Positions 34,697 to 44,829 are shown, numbered from the stretch's first letter. The stretch: DNA of 64,000 bases from Tenacibaculum sp. 1_MG-2023 (GCF_030547425.1 NZ_JAUORH010000001.1:186001-250000), one strand, 5' to 3'. A program made the numbers and translations. Notes: generated from the letters alone by a model not told the origin.

Positions 34697-37294
34697 ATGA
34701 AAACATTTAAAAATGTATTACTTGTAGCTTTGTTCTTTGTAACAACTACAGTTTTAGGTCAAACAAAAATTACTGGTACAGTAGTTGACGAAATGGGGGA
34801 ACCATTACCAGGAGCTAACGTTGTAGTAAAAGGGACTACAAACGGATCAGCTACTGATTTTGATGGAAAATTTATGCTAAACGCTAGTTCTAACTCAGGA
34901 GTGGTAATAGTATCGTTTGTTGGGTATACTAATAAAGAAGTATCTTTTTCAGGAGTATCTGATTTAGGGAAAATTTCCTTAGAGCCATCTAATACTTTAG
35001 ATGAAATTGTAATTATTGGTAAAGGAGTTATCGATTTAGCTGGAGGAAGAAAAACACCAGTGGCGGTTTCTACAATCAAAGCTGCAGAAATTCAGAAAAA
35101 AATTGGAACACAAGATGTTACAATGGCCTTAGTGAATACTCCGTCAGTTTATGTTGCGGGTCAATCAGGAGGTTTTGGAGATTCAAGAATTTCTGTACGT
35201 GGATTTGATCAAACAAACACAGCTTTCTTATTAAACGGACAACCAATTAACGGTATGGAAGATGGTAAAATGTATTGGTCTAACTGGTCAGGAGTTAATG
35301 ATATTGCCTCTGCAATACAAATCCAGAGAGGTTTAGGAGCTTCTAAATTAGCTATATCTTCTGTTGGAGGTACAATGAACTTTGTAACAAAAACTACTGA
35401 CAAAAAAGAAGGTGGATATTTTTATGCTGGTACAGCAAACGATAATTATTACAAAGTATCTGCTGTTTATAACACAGGTATGAGTGAAAGTGGATGGGGA
35501 GCAAGTGTAATGCTTTCTCATTGGCAAGGAGATGGGTACTTTGATGGTACTAAAGGTCAAGGTCAAACTTATTTTATTTCGGTTGGTTATAAGCCAAATG
35601 AAAAACATAATTTTAATTTCTTACTTACAGGAGCACCTCAATGGCATGATCAAAACTTTACGAAAAGTATTGAAACTTACTTGGATAAAGGAATAAAATA
35701 TAATAATAACTGGGGTACTTATAAAGGTGAGTATATGACAGAGAGAAGAAACTTCTATCATAAACCAGTTTTAAACTTAAACTGGGATTATAAAATCTCT
35801 GAAGTATCAAATTTATCTACTGTTTTATATGCTTCATTTGGTAGAGGTGGAGGAACAGGAAATAGAGGATCTAGACAGAGAACTGCTGATGGTCTTATAG
35901 ATTATGATGCAATTTATGCAAACAATGCTGCTGCAGGTGGTGTAGGAATGTTTGGGAATGATACTTATATTACTAGGTCATCAGTTAATAATCATGCTTG
36001 GTATGGTTTAGTATCAAACTTCGAACATGACATTAATGATAATCTTACTTTCAATATAGGAGCTGATCTTAGAACGTATTACGGAACTCACTTTAGACAA
36101 GTAGCTGATTTTCATGGTTTAGACTCTTGGACTGAAGACAGAGATTTAAAAGACAATACTCATACTAGAGTAGGTCCTACAGTAGCTGTTACTGCTACTG
36201 AAAGCTTTGGTACTAATCCTTGGTCTGCAATGTTTAATGCAGCTGGTGAAAATCAAAGAATTGATTATGACAGTAGTGAAAGAATTACTTATGGGGGAGT
36301 TTTTACTCAACTTGAATATTCAAATGATAATATGTCTGCATTTTTTCAAGGGGCGATTTCTAATCAACAGCACCAAAGATTTGATAGATATGATTATTTA
36401 CCAGAATATGAAGACTCTAAAAAAATTGATAACTTAGGTTATAACTTAAAAGCAGGACTTGGTTTTAAAACTTCAGAAAGAGGATCTTTGTATTTCAACG
36501 GAGGTTATTATTCACGTCAACCATATCATGATAATATTTTTAATAGCTATGATAATTCTATCAACCCAAGTTCTCAAAATGAAGATATCATTGGTTTAGA
36601 AATGGGGTATAGCTTTAAATCAGAGTTTTTTAGCTCAAATGTTAACGTATATAATACTATCTGGAAGAATAGAGTTCAGGCTGTTTCTATTTTTGATAAT
36701 GGTGTTCTTACAACAACTGAAACTACTGGACAAAGTCAATATCATAAAGGAATTGAATTAGACTTTGTAGCTAAACCATTACAACAGTTAGATATAAGAG
36801 GTTTCCTATCGTTAGGTGATTGGGTCTATTCAGGAACGGTTGTTACAAGAACTTTGGATGAAGATAGAAATGTAACTGGAGCTAGTACAGTTGTAGACGT
36901 AGATGGAGGTAAAGTAGGTGACGCTGCTCAATTCACATTTGGTCTAGGCTTTGACTACTCTATTACAGATGACTTAAGTATAGATTCAGATTATAGATTC
37001 TATGATAAATTATATGCAAACGTTGGTGCAACTAAAGAAAATTTAGAGCTTCCTTCTTATGGTTTATTAGATGCAGGTGTATCTTATAAGTTAAGATTAG
37101 GTGAAGGATCTAAATCTTTAGACTTTAGAGCAAATGTTAACAATGTTTTAGATACTGAATATCTTTCAGAATTAAGAACAAATAATCCAGTTAATTCAGG
37201 AACAACAAATACTTATAAAGGTATTGATACTAGTAACCAAGGTTACTTTGGTTTTGGAAGAACTTGGAACTTCTCTGTTAGATATAACTTCTAA
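34697..37294 (+). CDS. TonB-dependent receptor with CarboxypepD-like domain
   Basis: An 865-residue outer-membrane protein. Signal peptide MKTFKNVLLVALFFVTTTVLG, a CarboxypepD_reg-like domain (DEMGEPLPGANVVVKGTTNG), a plug (VRGFDQTNTAFLLNGQPING) and a long barrel ending in SVRYNF. No SusD partner follows, so it is not a typical Sus glycan pair. Cargo unknown. The preceding 217-base gap holds only a weak promoter-like GATATTTG (34666-34673), and a terminator follows. Confidence 0.88.
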   Translation: MKTFKNVLLVALFFVTTTVLGQTKITGTVVDEMGEPLPGANVVVKGTTNGSATDFDGKFMLNASSNSGVVIVSFVGYTNKEVSFSGVSDLGKISLEPSNTLDEIVIIGKGVIDLAGGRKTPVAVSTIKAAEIQKKIGTQDVTMALVNTPSVYVAGQSGGFGDSRISVRGFDQTNTAFLLNGQPINGMEDGKMYWSNWSGVNDIASAIQIQRGLGASKLAISSVGGTMNFVTKTTDKKEGGYFYAGTANDNYYKVSAVYNTGMSESGWGASVMLSHWQGDGYFDGTKGQGQTYFISVGYKPNEKHNFNFLLTGAPQWHDQNFTKSIETYLDKGIKYNNNWGTYKGEYMTERRNFYHKPVLNLNWDYKISEVSNLSTVLYASFGRGGGTGNRGSRQRTADGLIDYDAIYANNAAAGGVGMFGNDTYITRSSVNNHAWYGLVSNFEHDINDNLTFNIGADLRTYYGTHFRQVADFHGLDSWTEDRDLKDNTHTRVGPTVAVTATESFGTNPWSAMFNAAGENQRIDYDSSERITYGGVFTQLEYSNDNMSAFFQGAISNQQHQRFDRYDYLPEYEDSKKIDNLGYNLKAGLGFKTSERGSLYFNGGYYSRQPYHDNIFNSYDNSINPSSQNEDIIGLEMGYSFKSEFFSSNVNVYNTIWKNRVQAVSIFDNGVLTTTETTGQSQYHKGIELDFVAKPLQQLDIRGFLSLGDWVYSGTVVTRTLDEDRNVTGASTVVDVDGGKVGDAAQFTFGLGFDYSITDDLSIDSDYRFYDKLYANVGATKENLELPSYGLLDAGVSYKLRLGEGSKSLDFRANVNNVLDTEYLSELRTNNPVNSGTTNTYKGIDTSNQGYFGFGRTWNFSVRYNF

Positions 37295-37317
37295 TATTCT
37301 AAATTAGATATAACCTT

Positions 37318-37347
37318 AAAACCACCTCACACGAGGTGGTTTTTTTA
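37318..37347 (+). terminator. Terminator after TonB receptor gene
   Basis: AAAACCACCTC/GAGGTGGTTTT with a 4-base loop and a T7 tail. Confidence 0.85.
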
Positions 37348-37392
37348 TGCAGAAAATTCAGTACTTTTACAAGTACAAAAAATTAACAAATC

Positions 37393-37818
37393 ATGATGAA
37401 AACTTTGCACTCTTATTGGGCATACATTGTATTAGCAGTTTTAATATTTACGGTGGTAAATGCTATTATAGGCTTAATACAAAAAAAAGAATTTACTCAT
37501 AAAGAGTTCCGTTTAGGGCTGTTTACTTTAATCACAACTCATATTCAACTATTAATAGGTTTAGGGTGGTATTTTATGTCTCCTTGGTATAAAGCCTTAA
37601 AAGCAAATGGAGGAGAAGTAATGAAAGAACCAGCGGCAAGATTACTAGCTGTCGAGCATCCATTAATGATGATTATTGCCATAGTATTAATCACGATAGG
37701 ATGGTCTAAACACAAAAAACAAGTAAAAAGCGAAGCTAAGTTTAAAACCTTTGCTATCTTTTATGGCTTAGCTTTGGTACTAATTCTCGCAAGAATTCCT
37801 TGGAGCAATTGGTTTTAA
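37393..37818 (+). CDS. Four-helix membrane protein, cytochrome b-like
   Basis: A 141-residue protein with four hydrophobic helices and membrane histidines (THKEFRLG, TTHIQLLIGLGWYF, AVEHPLMMIIAIVLITIGW). The pattern matches short Bacteroidota proteins often named cytochrome b, but haem binding is not shown here. Starts at either of two adjacent ATGs. It lies alone between two terminator hairpins. Confidence 0.6.
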   Translation: MMKTLHSYWAYIVLAVLIFTVVNAIIGLIQKKEFTHKEFRLGLFTLITTHIQLLIGLGWYFMSPWYKALKANGGEVMKEPAARLLAVEHPLMMIIAIVLITIGWSKHKKQVKSEAKFKTFAIFYGLALVLILARIPWSNWF

Positions 37819-37831
37819 GATAAAATTATAG

Positions 37832-37860
37832 TCCCGCTTCCGCGGGATTTTCTATTTTTG
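37832..37860 (+). terminator. Terminator hairpin, then -7 element of the acyltransferase gene
   Basis: CCCGC-TTCC-GCGGG (37833-37846) followed by ATTTTCT is a short terminator. TATTTTTG (37853-37860) directly after it matches the TAnnTTTG -7 element and probably starts the transcript of the next gene, with a long leader of about 90 bases. Confidence 0.6.
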
Positions 37861-37959
37861 CGAACTAGTAAAGTTTTAATAATGAAATCGGTATGATTTG
37901 ATGACGATTTTAACCTATTAAATAATAGAACTAAACAAACAACAAAATAACTAAATAGA

Positions 37960-38688
37960 ATGAAGATTTTAAGTTATATACTCTCATCAATCTTTGCATT
38001 GGTGTTTTTTTCTTTACTATTAATTTTTCATCCATTACAATGGATTGGGTTAAGACTTTTTGGTCAAGAAGGGCATCAGAATGTGGTAAACATTATGAAC
38101 TGGTTTTTGATAAAGTCTTTATTGATTTTAGGAATTAGAGTTCAATTTGAAAATAAACACAACTTACCAGAAAACACAACATTAATTTTTGTAGCAAATC
38201 ATCAAAGTACATTTGATATTCCGCCAATTATTTGGTATCTTAGGAAACACTACCCCAAATTTGTATCTAAAAAAGAACTAGGAAAAGGAATTCCTAGTAT
38301 TTCTTTCAATTTAAAACATGGAGGCGCTGCTTTAATTGATAGAAGAGATGCTAAACAAGCCCTGTCAGAATTAGGAAAGTTTGCCAAGAGAATTAATAAG
38401 AACAAATGGTCAGCGGCGATCTTTCCAGAAGGAACAAGAAGTAAAACAGGAAAACCTAAGGCGTTTTCTGTAAACGGACTTAAAATGTTAGCTAAATACA
38501 ACCCAGAGGCCTATGTAGTTCCGTTATCAGTCAATAACTCATGGAAAGTATTTAAATATGGAAAATTTCCGTTAGGAATAGGAAGCCCAATAAAAATAAC
38601 AACTCACGAGCCAATAAAGGTAAATAGTTTACCGTTTGAGGAGTTAGTTTCTAAGACAGAAACAGCTGTAAAATCAGCTATATACTAA
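37960..38688 (+). CDS. 1-acyl-glycerol-3-phosphate acyltransferase family (PlsC-like)
   Basis: A 242-residue membrane-associated acyltransferase. The NHQSTFD motif (H-x4-D, catalytic) and FPEGTRSK (substrate phosphate binding) are present, with one N-terminal hydrophobic anchor. It transfers an acyl group to lysophosphatidate in phospholipid synthesis. An acyl-ACP desaturase gene follows 32 bases later, so both may supply membrane lipid. Confidence 0.88.
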   Translation: MKILSYILSSIFALVFFSLLLIFHPLQWIGLRLFGQEGHQNVVNIMNWFLIKSLLILGIRVQFENKHNLPENTTLIFVANHQSTFDIPPIIWYLRKHYPKFVSKKELGKGIPSISFNLKHGGAALIDRRDAKQALSELGKFAKRINKNKWSAAIFPEGTRSKTGKPKAFSVNGLKMLAKYNPEAYVVPLSVNNSWKVFKYGKFPLGIGSPIKITTHEPIKVNSLPFEELVSKTETAVKSAIY

Positions 38689-38720
38689 ACAACAATAAAT
38701 ATAAACCCTTAACCTAAATT

Positions 38721-39701
38721 ATGTCAATACAAAACATTAGAAAGGAAGTAATGCAAACGCTGGAAAAAAACATTGACAGTTTTGTAGACAGATTCTTAAT
38801 GCCAATTGAAAAAATTTGGCAACCGACAGATTTTTTACCCAATTCACAACAAGATTCTTTTATAGAAGAAGTAAAAGAAATTCAAGAACTATCAAAAGAA
38901 CTTGACGATGATTTTTGGGTGGTTTTAGTAGGTGATACTATTACCGAAGAAGCACTACCAACATATGAATCTTGGTTATTAGATTTAGATGGAGTTACCC
39001 AACAACCAGATAATGGTTGGGCAAAATGGATACGAGCTTGGACAGCAGAAGAAAACCGCCATGGAGATGTGTTAAATAAATACTTATATCTTTCAGGTAG
39101 AGTAAATATGCGTGAGGTAGAAGTATCTACACAGCATTTAATTGCCGATGGATTTGATATTGGTACTGCTACCGACCCGTATAAAAACTTTATATACACA
39201 AGTTTTCAAGAATTAGCAACGTATGTTTCACATAATAACGTAGCTAAAATAGCCAAAAAACAAGGACACAAAGCATTAGCTAAAATGTCTAAAATTATTG
39301 CAGGAGACGAAATGCGTCACCATATGGCGTATACGGAGTTTGTTAAAGAGATTTTTAAGATAGACCCAAGTGAGATGATGTTAGCGTTTCAACACATGAT
39401 GAAACACAAAATAGTAATGCCTGCAATGCATTTAAGAGAATCATTTGGAGAAAAAGGAAGCTTATTTGATGACTTCTCAACAGTAGCACAAAGAGTAGGT
39501 GTGTATACTGGTTTTGATTATGTAGATATTTTGAGAAAATTAAATACTACATGGGAAATTGATAAGATTACCAATTTAACTCCAGAAGCAGAAAAAGCAC
39601 GTGATTTCTTAATGAAATTACCAGACAGGATGTATCGAATTACAGAACGTATCGTAGTACCCGATACCAAGTTTAATTTTAAATGGATGATTCCTGCATA
39701 A
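38721..39701 (+). CDS. Acyl-ACP desaturase (fatty acid desaturase type 2)
   Basis: A 326-residue soluble di-iron protein. The two ExxH motifs EENRHG and DEMRHH mark the ferritin-like di-iron site of stearoyl-ACP desaturases. It inserts a double bond into saturated acyl-ACP with electrons from ferredoxin. Located 32 bases after the PlsC-like gene. The ferredoxin it uses may be the one at 3574 or another; unknown. Confidence 0.9.
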   Translation: MSIQNIRKEVMQTLEKNIDSFVDRFLMPIEKIWQPTDFLPNSQQDSFIEEVKEIQELSKELDDDFWVVLVGDTITEEALPTYESWLLDLDGVTQQPDNGWAKWIRAWTAEENRHGDVLNKYLYLSGRVNMREVEVSTQHLIADGFDIGTATDPYKNFIYTSFQELATYVSHNNVAKIAKKQGHKALAKMSKIIAGDEMRHHMAYTEFVKEIFKIDPSEMMLAFQHMMKHKIVMPAMHLRESFGEKGSLFDDFSTVAQRVGVYTGFDYVDILRKLNTTWEIDKITNLTPEAEKARDFLMKLPDRMYRITERIVVPDTKFNFKWMIPA

Positions 39702-39706
39702 AAATA

Positions 39707-39732
39707 AAAAAGCAACCGAAAGGTTGCTTTTT
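39707..39732. terminator. Bidirectional terminator between convergent genes
   Basis: AAAAAGCAACC-GAAA-GGTTGCTTTTT separates the desaturase gene from the convergent nitrilase gene; its right arm touches the latter's stop codon. Confidence 0.85.
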
Positions 39733-40517
39733 TATTGAAGTATAAATTCATCTCTATCATCTAAAAATCGAAATCGATTACGGATTTTTGTTTGCTCTTG
39801 TTTGTTTAACTCAACAATTAATATTTCCTCAGTTCCTTCACCATTTTTAGCCAAACAGTTTCCTAAAGTATCATAGCAAACCGTATTTCCAGTATATTCA
39901 TAATTATTGGCATCTACTCCTACTCTATTCACACCAATCGTATAACTCATGTTTTCAATAGCACGCGCTTTTAATAAACTGTCCCAAGCTTCAATACGCG
40001 GTTTAGGCCAACTCGCCACATACAGCAATAAATCATAATCTTCGATATTTCTAGCCCATATAGGGAAGCGTAAATCATAACAAATCAATGGACAGATTTT
40101 CCAGCCTTTGTAATCAACCATAATTCTTTCAGTTCCTGCGGAAAAAGTTTCATGCTCACTAGCTAAGGTAAACGTATGCTTTTTATCATAAAAATCGATT
40201 TTTCCTGAAGGATGTACAAATAACAAACGATTGTAAAAAGTAGAGTTCTCACTAACAATGATACTCCCAGTAATGGCAATAGATTTTTTTTGAGCTAAAT
40301 CTTGTAGCCATTGCACCGTTTCACCTTCCATTGTTTCAGCAACAGCTGAAGCATTCATAGTAAAACCTGTAGTAAACATTTCAGGTAAGACAACTAAATC
40401 GATAGTAGTAGATAACGAGTTAATTTTCTGCTCAAACTGTTTTCTGTTAGTTGTCGGATTTTCCCAAATTAAATCCGATTGAATTAAAGCCACTTGTAAA
40501 GTATTCGTTGCACTCAT
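39732..40517 (-). CDS. Nitrilase family amidohydrolase (omega-amidase/YafV-like)
   Basis: A 261-residue carbon-nitrogen hydrolase. The Glu-Lys-Cys triad is visible in LPEMFTTGF, YDKKHTF and CPLICYDLRFP. The run ICYDLRFPIWARN and the length fit YafV/omega-amidase, which removes alpha-ketoglutaramate-type amides in metabolite repair. Cytoplasmic, single gene. Divergent from the nuclease gene at 40586. Confidence 0.88.
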   Translation of the reverse strand: MSATNTLQVALIQSDLIWENPTTNRKQFEQKINSLSTTIDLVVLPEMFTTGFTMNASAVAETMEGETVQWLQDLAQKKSIAITGSIIVSENSTFYNRLLFVHPSGKIDFYDKKHTFTLASEHETFSAGTERIMVDYKGWKICPLICYDLRFPIWARNIEDYDLLLYVASWPKPRIEAWDSLLKARAIENMSYTIGVNRVGVDANNYEYTGNTVCYDTLGNCLAKNGEGTEEILIVELNKQEQTKIRNRFRFLDDRDEFILQ

Positions 40518-40585
40518 GAATATACGTTGTTTGTTCTATCAAAAATAGGATAAAAATTGTACTTTGCTTACAATAAAATCAAGGT

Positions 40586-43342
40586 ATGCAGTCTTTTATT
40601 TCAGAAACATTAGATACTATTTTACAAAACACCAAATCGTTTGAAAACGTTGTGTTTATACTGCCATCTCAGAGAGCGGGAGTTTTTGTAAAAGAAACAT
40701 TTAAAAATAAAATTTCTGCAGGTTTTTTACCAAAAATTATCAATATTGGTGATTTTGTTGAAGAAATTTCTGAAATGAAAAAAGTAGATTCCGTACAGCT
40801 CCTTTTTCATTTTTATACGATTTATAAAGAACAAGAAGAGAACCCAGATTCATTTGATGTGTTTTCGTCATGGGCATTTACAGTGTTGCAAGATTTTAAT
40901 GAAATCGATCAGCACTTAATTAATACACGAGAAATATTTGTGTATTTACGTGATATCCACCGTTTACGAAAATGGTCAGTAAAAGGAGAATTTCATGAAA
41001 CAGAATTGATGAAAGATCATTTTGCTTTCATGGAAAAGTTGAATAAATATTATGATGCTTTTTATCAGTTTTTACTTGAAAATAATATAGGATATCAAGG
41101 GGTTTTGTATAGAGAAGCGACAAAAAAAGTAGTAGACTTTATTAGTAAAAACCAGAAAAAAAAATATTTTTTTATAGGGTTTAATGCTTTAAATGCTTCG
41201 GAAGAATTGTTATTTGAACAATTTTTATTAAACGGAAAAGCAGAAGCTTATTGGGATATTGATCAAACATTTTACGAAAGCCAGCACCAAGCAGGAAGTT
41301 TTTTAAGGAAGTACAAAACCCGGTGGAAATACTATCAGCTGAATCCAATTCAAACCATAAAAGAGTACTTTTCAGAAGGGAAACATATCGAAGTAATTGG
41401 AGCATCCAAAAATATTACGCAGATAAAATACGCAGGTGAAATTTTAGCAAAACTTCCCAATTATAATAATACAGCATTGGTTTTGGCAGATGAAACATTG
41501 TTGCCAATCACCTTGAACTCGTTACCAGCAACTGTAAATGCAGTAAATATTACGATGGGATATCCGCTAAAAGATATTCCGACTACGAGTTTAGTATTTG
41601 CCATCTTTCACTTGTTTATCAATCAAGAAAAGTTAGAAAAGAAAGAAAAGAATCTTTTTTATCACAAAGATGTAGTTCGGTTAGTAAAAGACGCAACAAT
41701 TTATACATTACTACAATTAAATGAAGAAAAGAATATTGCAGATGTAATTTCAGAAGCAATAGCCAAAGAAAATAATACGTTCGTTAGTCAAGAAAAAATA
41801 GTAACATTTTTATCTCCTTTACCAGAGGAAAAAAAGAAAGCTATAATAACTATTTTCAACCCATTTTCATCAATTAGTGAATTTTTAAGTAGAATAATTG
41901 AGCTGATAAACCTACTAAAAGAGGATGCGAACGAGTTAGAAAAAGAATATTTATTTCGTTTTTATACCGCGTTTACTCAGTTACAAAATTTACATAACGA
42001 ATTTGGCTATGTACAAGATTTAAAAACCTTGCATCAATTTTTTAGACAATTAATTCAGTCGGAAAGTTTATCATTTCAAGGAGAACCGTTACAAGGATTA
42101 CAGCTAATGGGAGTGTTAGAAACACGTGTGTTAGATTTTGAAAACGTAATCATAACCTCAGTAAATGAAGGGATTTTACCAGCCAATCAACAGCAAAACA
42201 CCTTTATTCCTTTTGATGTAAAAATAGAGTTTGGGTTGCCAACGTATAGAGAAAAAGATGCACTGTTTTCATACCACTTTTTCCGATTGTTACAACGTGC
42301 TAAAAACATTTATATCTTGTACAATACCGAACATGATGTTTTTGGAAGTGGAGAAAAAAGCCGTTTTGTAACGCAATTAGAAATGATGCGAGACGATATT
42401 ACAGAAAAAATTATCAGTCCGAAAGTAGTAACGTCACCTGTTCAGTTAAAAGAAATTGAAAAGGATGAAAAAGTATTAGAACGGTTACGGGAATTAGCAA
42501 ACAAAGGAATTTCTCCGTCAGCATTGACCAATTATTTGTACAATCCGATAGCCTTTTACAAACAGAAAATTTTAAAAATTAATGAACTAGACGACGTTGA
42601 AGAAACGGTTGCTGCAAATACTATGGGAACTGTTGTGCATGATACCTTGGAAGAATTATATAAACCCTTTGAAGGTAAATTTCTGCAAGTAGGAGATGTT
42701 GAGAATATGCAGAAAAAAACAAAAGAACTAGTAAGTCTTTATTTCTCAAAACATTTTAAAAATGGAGATTTAACCACAGGAAAGAATCGATTAATTTTTG
42801 AAGTTGCAAATCGTTTTGTAGAGAATTTTTTAGCTAAAGAAAAACAACTCTTAAAAGACGAAAATAATCAACTGAAAATAGTAGCTACTGAGCAAGAATT
42901 ATCTTCAGAAATTATGGTTGAAGGAATAGACTTTCCTATAAAAATAAAAGGAATTGTTGACCGAATTGATGAGTTAAATGGTGTTACCAGAATTATTGAC
43001 TATAAAACAGGGATGGTAGATAGTACAAACTTAAAAGTACTCGATTTTGAACTCATACGTGATTTAAAATATCATAAAGCTATACAAGTAATGTTATATG
43101 CTTTTTTATACACCCAACACACACAATTTAATTTTGAAAAACCACTTGAAGCAGGAATTATCTCCTTCAAAAACTTAAAAAGTGGGTTTTTACAAATGAA
43201 TTTCTCATCCAATTACCGAAAGCCTGATAATGCTATTACAGAAGAAAAACTAGATGAGTTTATGACTGAAATAAAAAATCTCTTAACGGAGTTATATGAT
43301 ACAGCAATCAATTTTGTTGAACCTGTAGATTTACCGTATTAA
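40586..43342 (+). CDS. AddB-like PD-(D/E)XK nuclease/helicase-like protein
   Basis: A 918-residue protein. The N terminus has a degenerate helicase start (FILPSQRAGVFVKETF), a UvrD-like middle (VNEGILPANQQQNTFIPF) and a C-terminal RecB nuclease domain with DRIDELNGVTRIIDYKTG (Asp and DYK catalytic residues). Such proteins pair with an AddA-like helicase in double-strand break repair; the partner is not in this window. The 3' end overlaps the convergent gene by 4 bases. Confidence 0.8.
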   Translation: MQSFISETLDTILQNTKSFENVVFILPSQRAGVFVKETFKNKISAGFLPKIINIGDFVEEISEMKKVDSVQLLFHFYTIYKEQEENPDSFDVFSSWAFTVLQDFNEIDQHLINTREIFVYLRDIHRLRKWSVKGEFHETELMKDHFAFMEKLNKYYDAFYQFLLENNIGYQGVLYREATKKVVDFISKNQKKKYFFIGFNALNASEELLFEQFLLNGKAEAYWDIDQTFYESQHQAGSFLRKYKTRWKYYQLNPIQTIKEYFSEGKHIEVIGASKNITQIKYAGEILAKLPNYNNTALVLADETLLPITLNSLPATVNAVNITMGYPLKDIPTTSLVFAIFHLFINQEKLEKKEKNLFYHKDVVRLVKDATIYTLLQLNEEKNIADVISEAIAKENNTFVSQEKIVTFLSPLPEEKKKAIITIFNPFSSISEFLSRIIELINLLKEDANELEKEYLFRFYTAFTQLQNLHNEFGYVQDLKTLHQFFRQLIQSESLSFQGEPLQGLQLMGVLETRVLDFENVIITSVNEGILPANQQQNTFIPFDVKIEFGLPTYREKDALFSYHFFRLLQRAKNIYILYNTEHDVFGSGEKSRFVTQLEMMRDDITEKIISPKVVTSPVQLKEIEKDEKVLERLRELANKGISPSALTNYLYNPIAFYKQKILKINELDDVEETVAANTMGTVVHDTLEELYKPFEGKFLQVGDVENMQKKTKELVSLYFSKHFKNGDLTTGKNRLIFEVANRFVENFLAKEKQLLKDENNQLKIVATEQELSSEIMVEGIDFPIKIKGIVDRIDELNGVTRIIDYKTGMVDSTNLKVLDFELIRDLKYHKAIQVMLYAFLYTQHTQFNFEKPLEAGIISFKNLKSGFLQMNFSSNYRKPDNAITEEKLDEFMTEIKNLLTELYDTAINFVEPVDLPY

Positions 43343-44145
43343 TAATGTTGCCTAATCTTGTCAATTAACTCAAGAGCATTTTCTTTTTCCATTCTTAAAG
43401 CTAAGTCCTCAGCTATTTCTTCAATTTTATCTTTATTAAAAACATATAATTCTTCATATATTGTATCACATAAGTCAGTAAAGAATATTTTAATGAAAGG
43501 CTTGACCTTATTGTAAAAACCTAAAAGATGTTTGTAGGTGATTTCTTTTTCTAAAACTAAAGGGTGTGTAGGTATGTTTTCATATTCTTCTTTATCAAAA
43601 ATCAGTTTTAATGTCTTTTCTTCTAATTTTTTAGTATGTTTTATTGAATTATTTAGTTGCTTTAGCTGATATATTTCTTTATGCCCTTTTACTTTTTGAA
43701 GGTTGATTTTTTTACTACTTAAAAAAGTTTCAACTGTTTTCCAATTAAAGAAGTCTCTTTTATTTTTAATTTTGAAAGAGTCAGCAATAAGTTTTTTTAT
43801 ATTAATCTCTATGGATTTAAAAGCATAAACAATTTTCATTTCGGCTAAAGCCTTTAACTCTTCTTCTATATACCAAATAACAGTTTGATTTTCTGATTCA
43901 AACAATTCAAGCTTAAAGTTGAAAGTTTCAGTACCAAAATTTTCAAGTTGATGATTTTGTTGAAGGTGTTTTCTTAGTTTTTTGTTAAGTGTTTTTATAC
44001 TTTCTTCTTTAGAATAAATTAAACTATCTATAGAAGTATCAAATTTGTTGTCTTCGAATTCTAAAGTGGCTAAAAAATGATCAAAGAAATCTTTGTTAAT
44101 TTCTCTTAAGTCAGATGTAATATCATAGTTGTATTTTTTTTTCAT
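43339..44145 (-). CDS. Protein of unknown function, HEPN-like motif
   Basis: A 268-residue charged, helix-rich protein without a signal peptide or membrane span. I do not recognise a named family. The stretch QLKQLNNSIKHTKK resembles the N-x3-KH signature of HEPN-type helical domains, but this is weak. It lies 14 bases downstream of the GNAT gene and converges, with a 4-base overlap, on the nuclease gene at 40586. Confidence 0.6.
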   Translation of the reverse strand: MKKKYNYDITSDLREINKDFFDHFLATLEFEDNKFDTSIDSLIYSKEESIKTLNKKLRKHLQQNHQLENFGTETFNFKLELFESENQTVIWYIEEELKALAEMKIVYAFKSIEINIKKLIADSFKIKNKRDFFNWKTVETFLSSKKINLQKVKGHKEIYQLKQLNNSIKHTKKLEEKTLKLIFDKEEYENIPTHPLVLEKEITYKHLLGFYNKVKPFIKIFFTDLCDTIYEELYVFNKDKIEEIAEDLALRMEKENALELIDKIRQHY

Positions 44146-44159
44146 TTTTTAAATTAATA

Positions 44160-44708
44160 TTATGAGCTTACAGTTTGAATATTTAAATAAATAATTTCCC
44201 AGTTATGATTATTACTTCTGTAGGTTTTTAAAGTTTTAAAACCAATGGCTTTGTGCGCATTCATTGAACGAGTATTTTCTTCATCTACTTCAGTAATAAT
44301 AGAATGGTATATTCCAGAGAATTCCTCTTTCATTTTAGTATATAATCCTTTAAAAACACCTTTTCCACGAAAGTTTTTGTTTATACATACTTGCCCCATT
44401 AAAATATACGGTTTAGCTCCTTTTGAAGTTGTATCTATTTCATCAAACATAGAAATTAGAATAGGAATGTCATTTCTAAAGTTTTTAGACATTGATAAAG
44501 CATAACCAATTATTTTATTATCATTCTTAGCAATGATATGCGGATGTACATCATTCATTTTTTGAAGTATTTCTAAATCATGACGAACCGTAACAAAACC
44601 TTGTTCTTTTTTATCTATTTCTGATAAATTATCAGGCAAGTTCTGTTGTTGCAACTTCAATATTTGAAGCAATTCTGTTTGATTAGAAGCTGTGGTAAAC
44701 TCAATCAT
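44160..44708 (-). CDS. GNAT family N-acetyltransferase
   Basis: A 182-residue acetyltransferase. The acetyl-CoA site is QVCINKNFRGKGVFKGLY, followed by ENTRSMNAHKAIGFKTL, both typical of GNAT enzymes. I start it at ATG 44708 (MIEFTTASNQ); a longer frame to 44768 would read through the tRNA-Ala gene. Substrate unknown. It lies just after the 3' end of the tRNA, on the same strand. Confidence 0.85.
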   Translation of the reverse strand: MIEFTTASNQTELLQILKLQQQNLPDNLSEIDKKEQGFVTVRHDLEILQKMNDVHPHIIAKNDNKIIGYALSMSKNFRNDIPILISMFDEIDTTSKGAKPYILMGQVCINKNFRGKGVFKGLYTKMKEEFSGIYHSIITEVDEENTRSMNAHKAIGFKTLKTYRSNNHNWEIIYLNIQTVSS

Positions 44709-44722
44709 AATTTTAAAAATAG

Positions 44723-44796
44723 TGGAGCATATCGGAGTCGAACCGATGACCTTTTGACTGCCAGTCAAACGCTCTAGCCAACTGAGCTAATGCCCC
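44723..44796 (-). tRNA. tRNA-Ala (GGC)
   Basis: On the minus strand the cloverleaf folds fully: acceptor GGGGCAT/ATGCTCC, D arm GCTC..GAGC, anticodon stem TTTGA/TCAAA with loop CTGGCAG (anticodon GGC), and T arm ATCGG-TTCGACT-CCGAT. The acceptor G3-U70 wobble is the alanine identity element. CCA is not encoded beyond the discriminator A. Confidence 0.97.
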
Positions 44797-44829
44797 AATT
44801 AAAATTATCATTTTCAAATATACTATTTT

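Noticed and set aside
36207..36437. Plus-strand frame of 76 codons inside the TonB receptor gene
   Set aside because: It is a shifted frame within a clear receptor gene and has no independent signal.
44709..44768. GNAT gene starting at 44768
   Set aside because: The first 20 residues would be translated from the tRNA-Ala gene; ATG 44708 gives a normal protein start.
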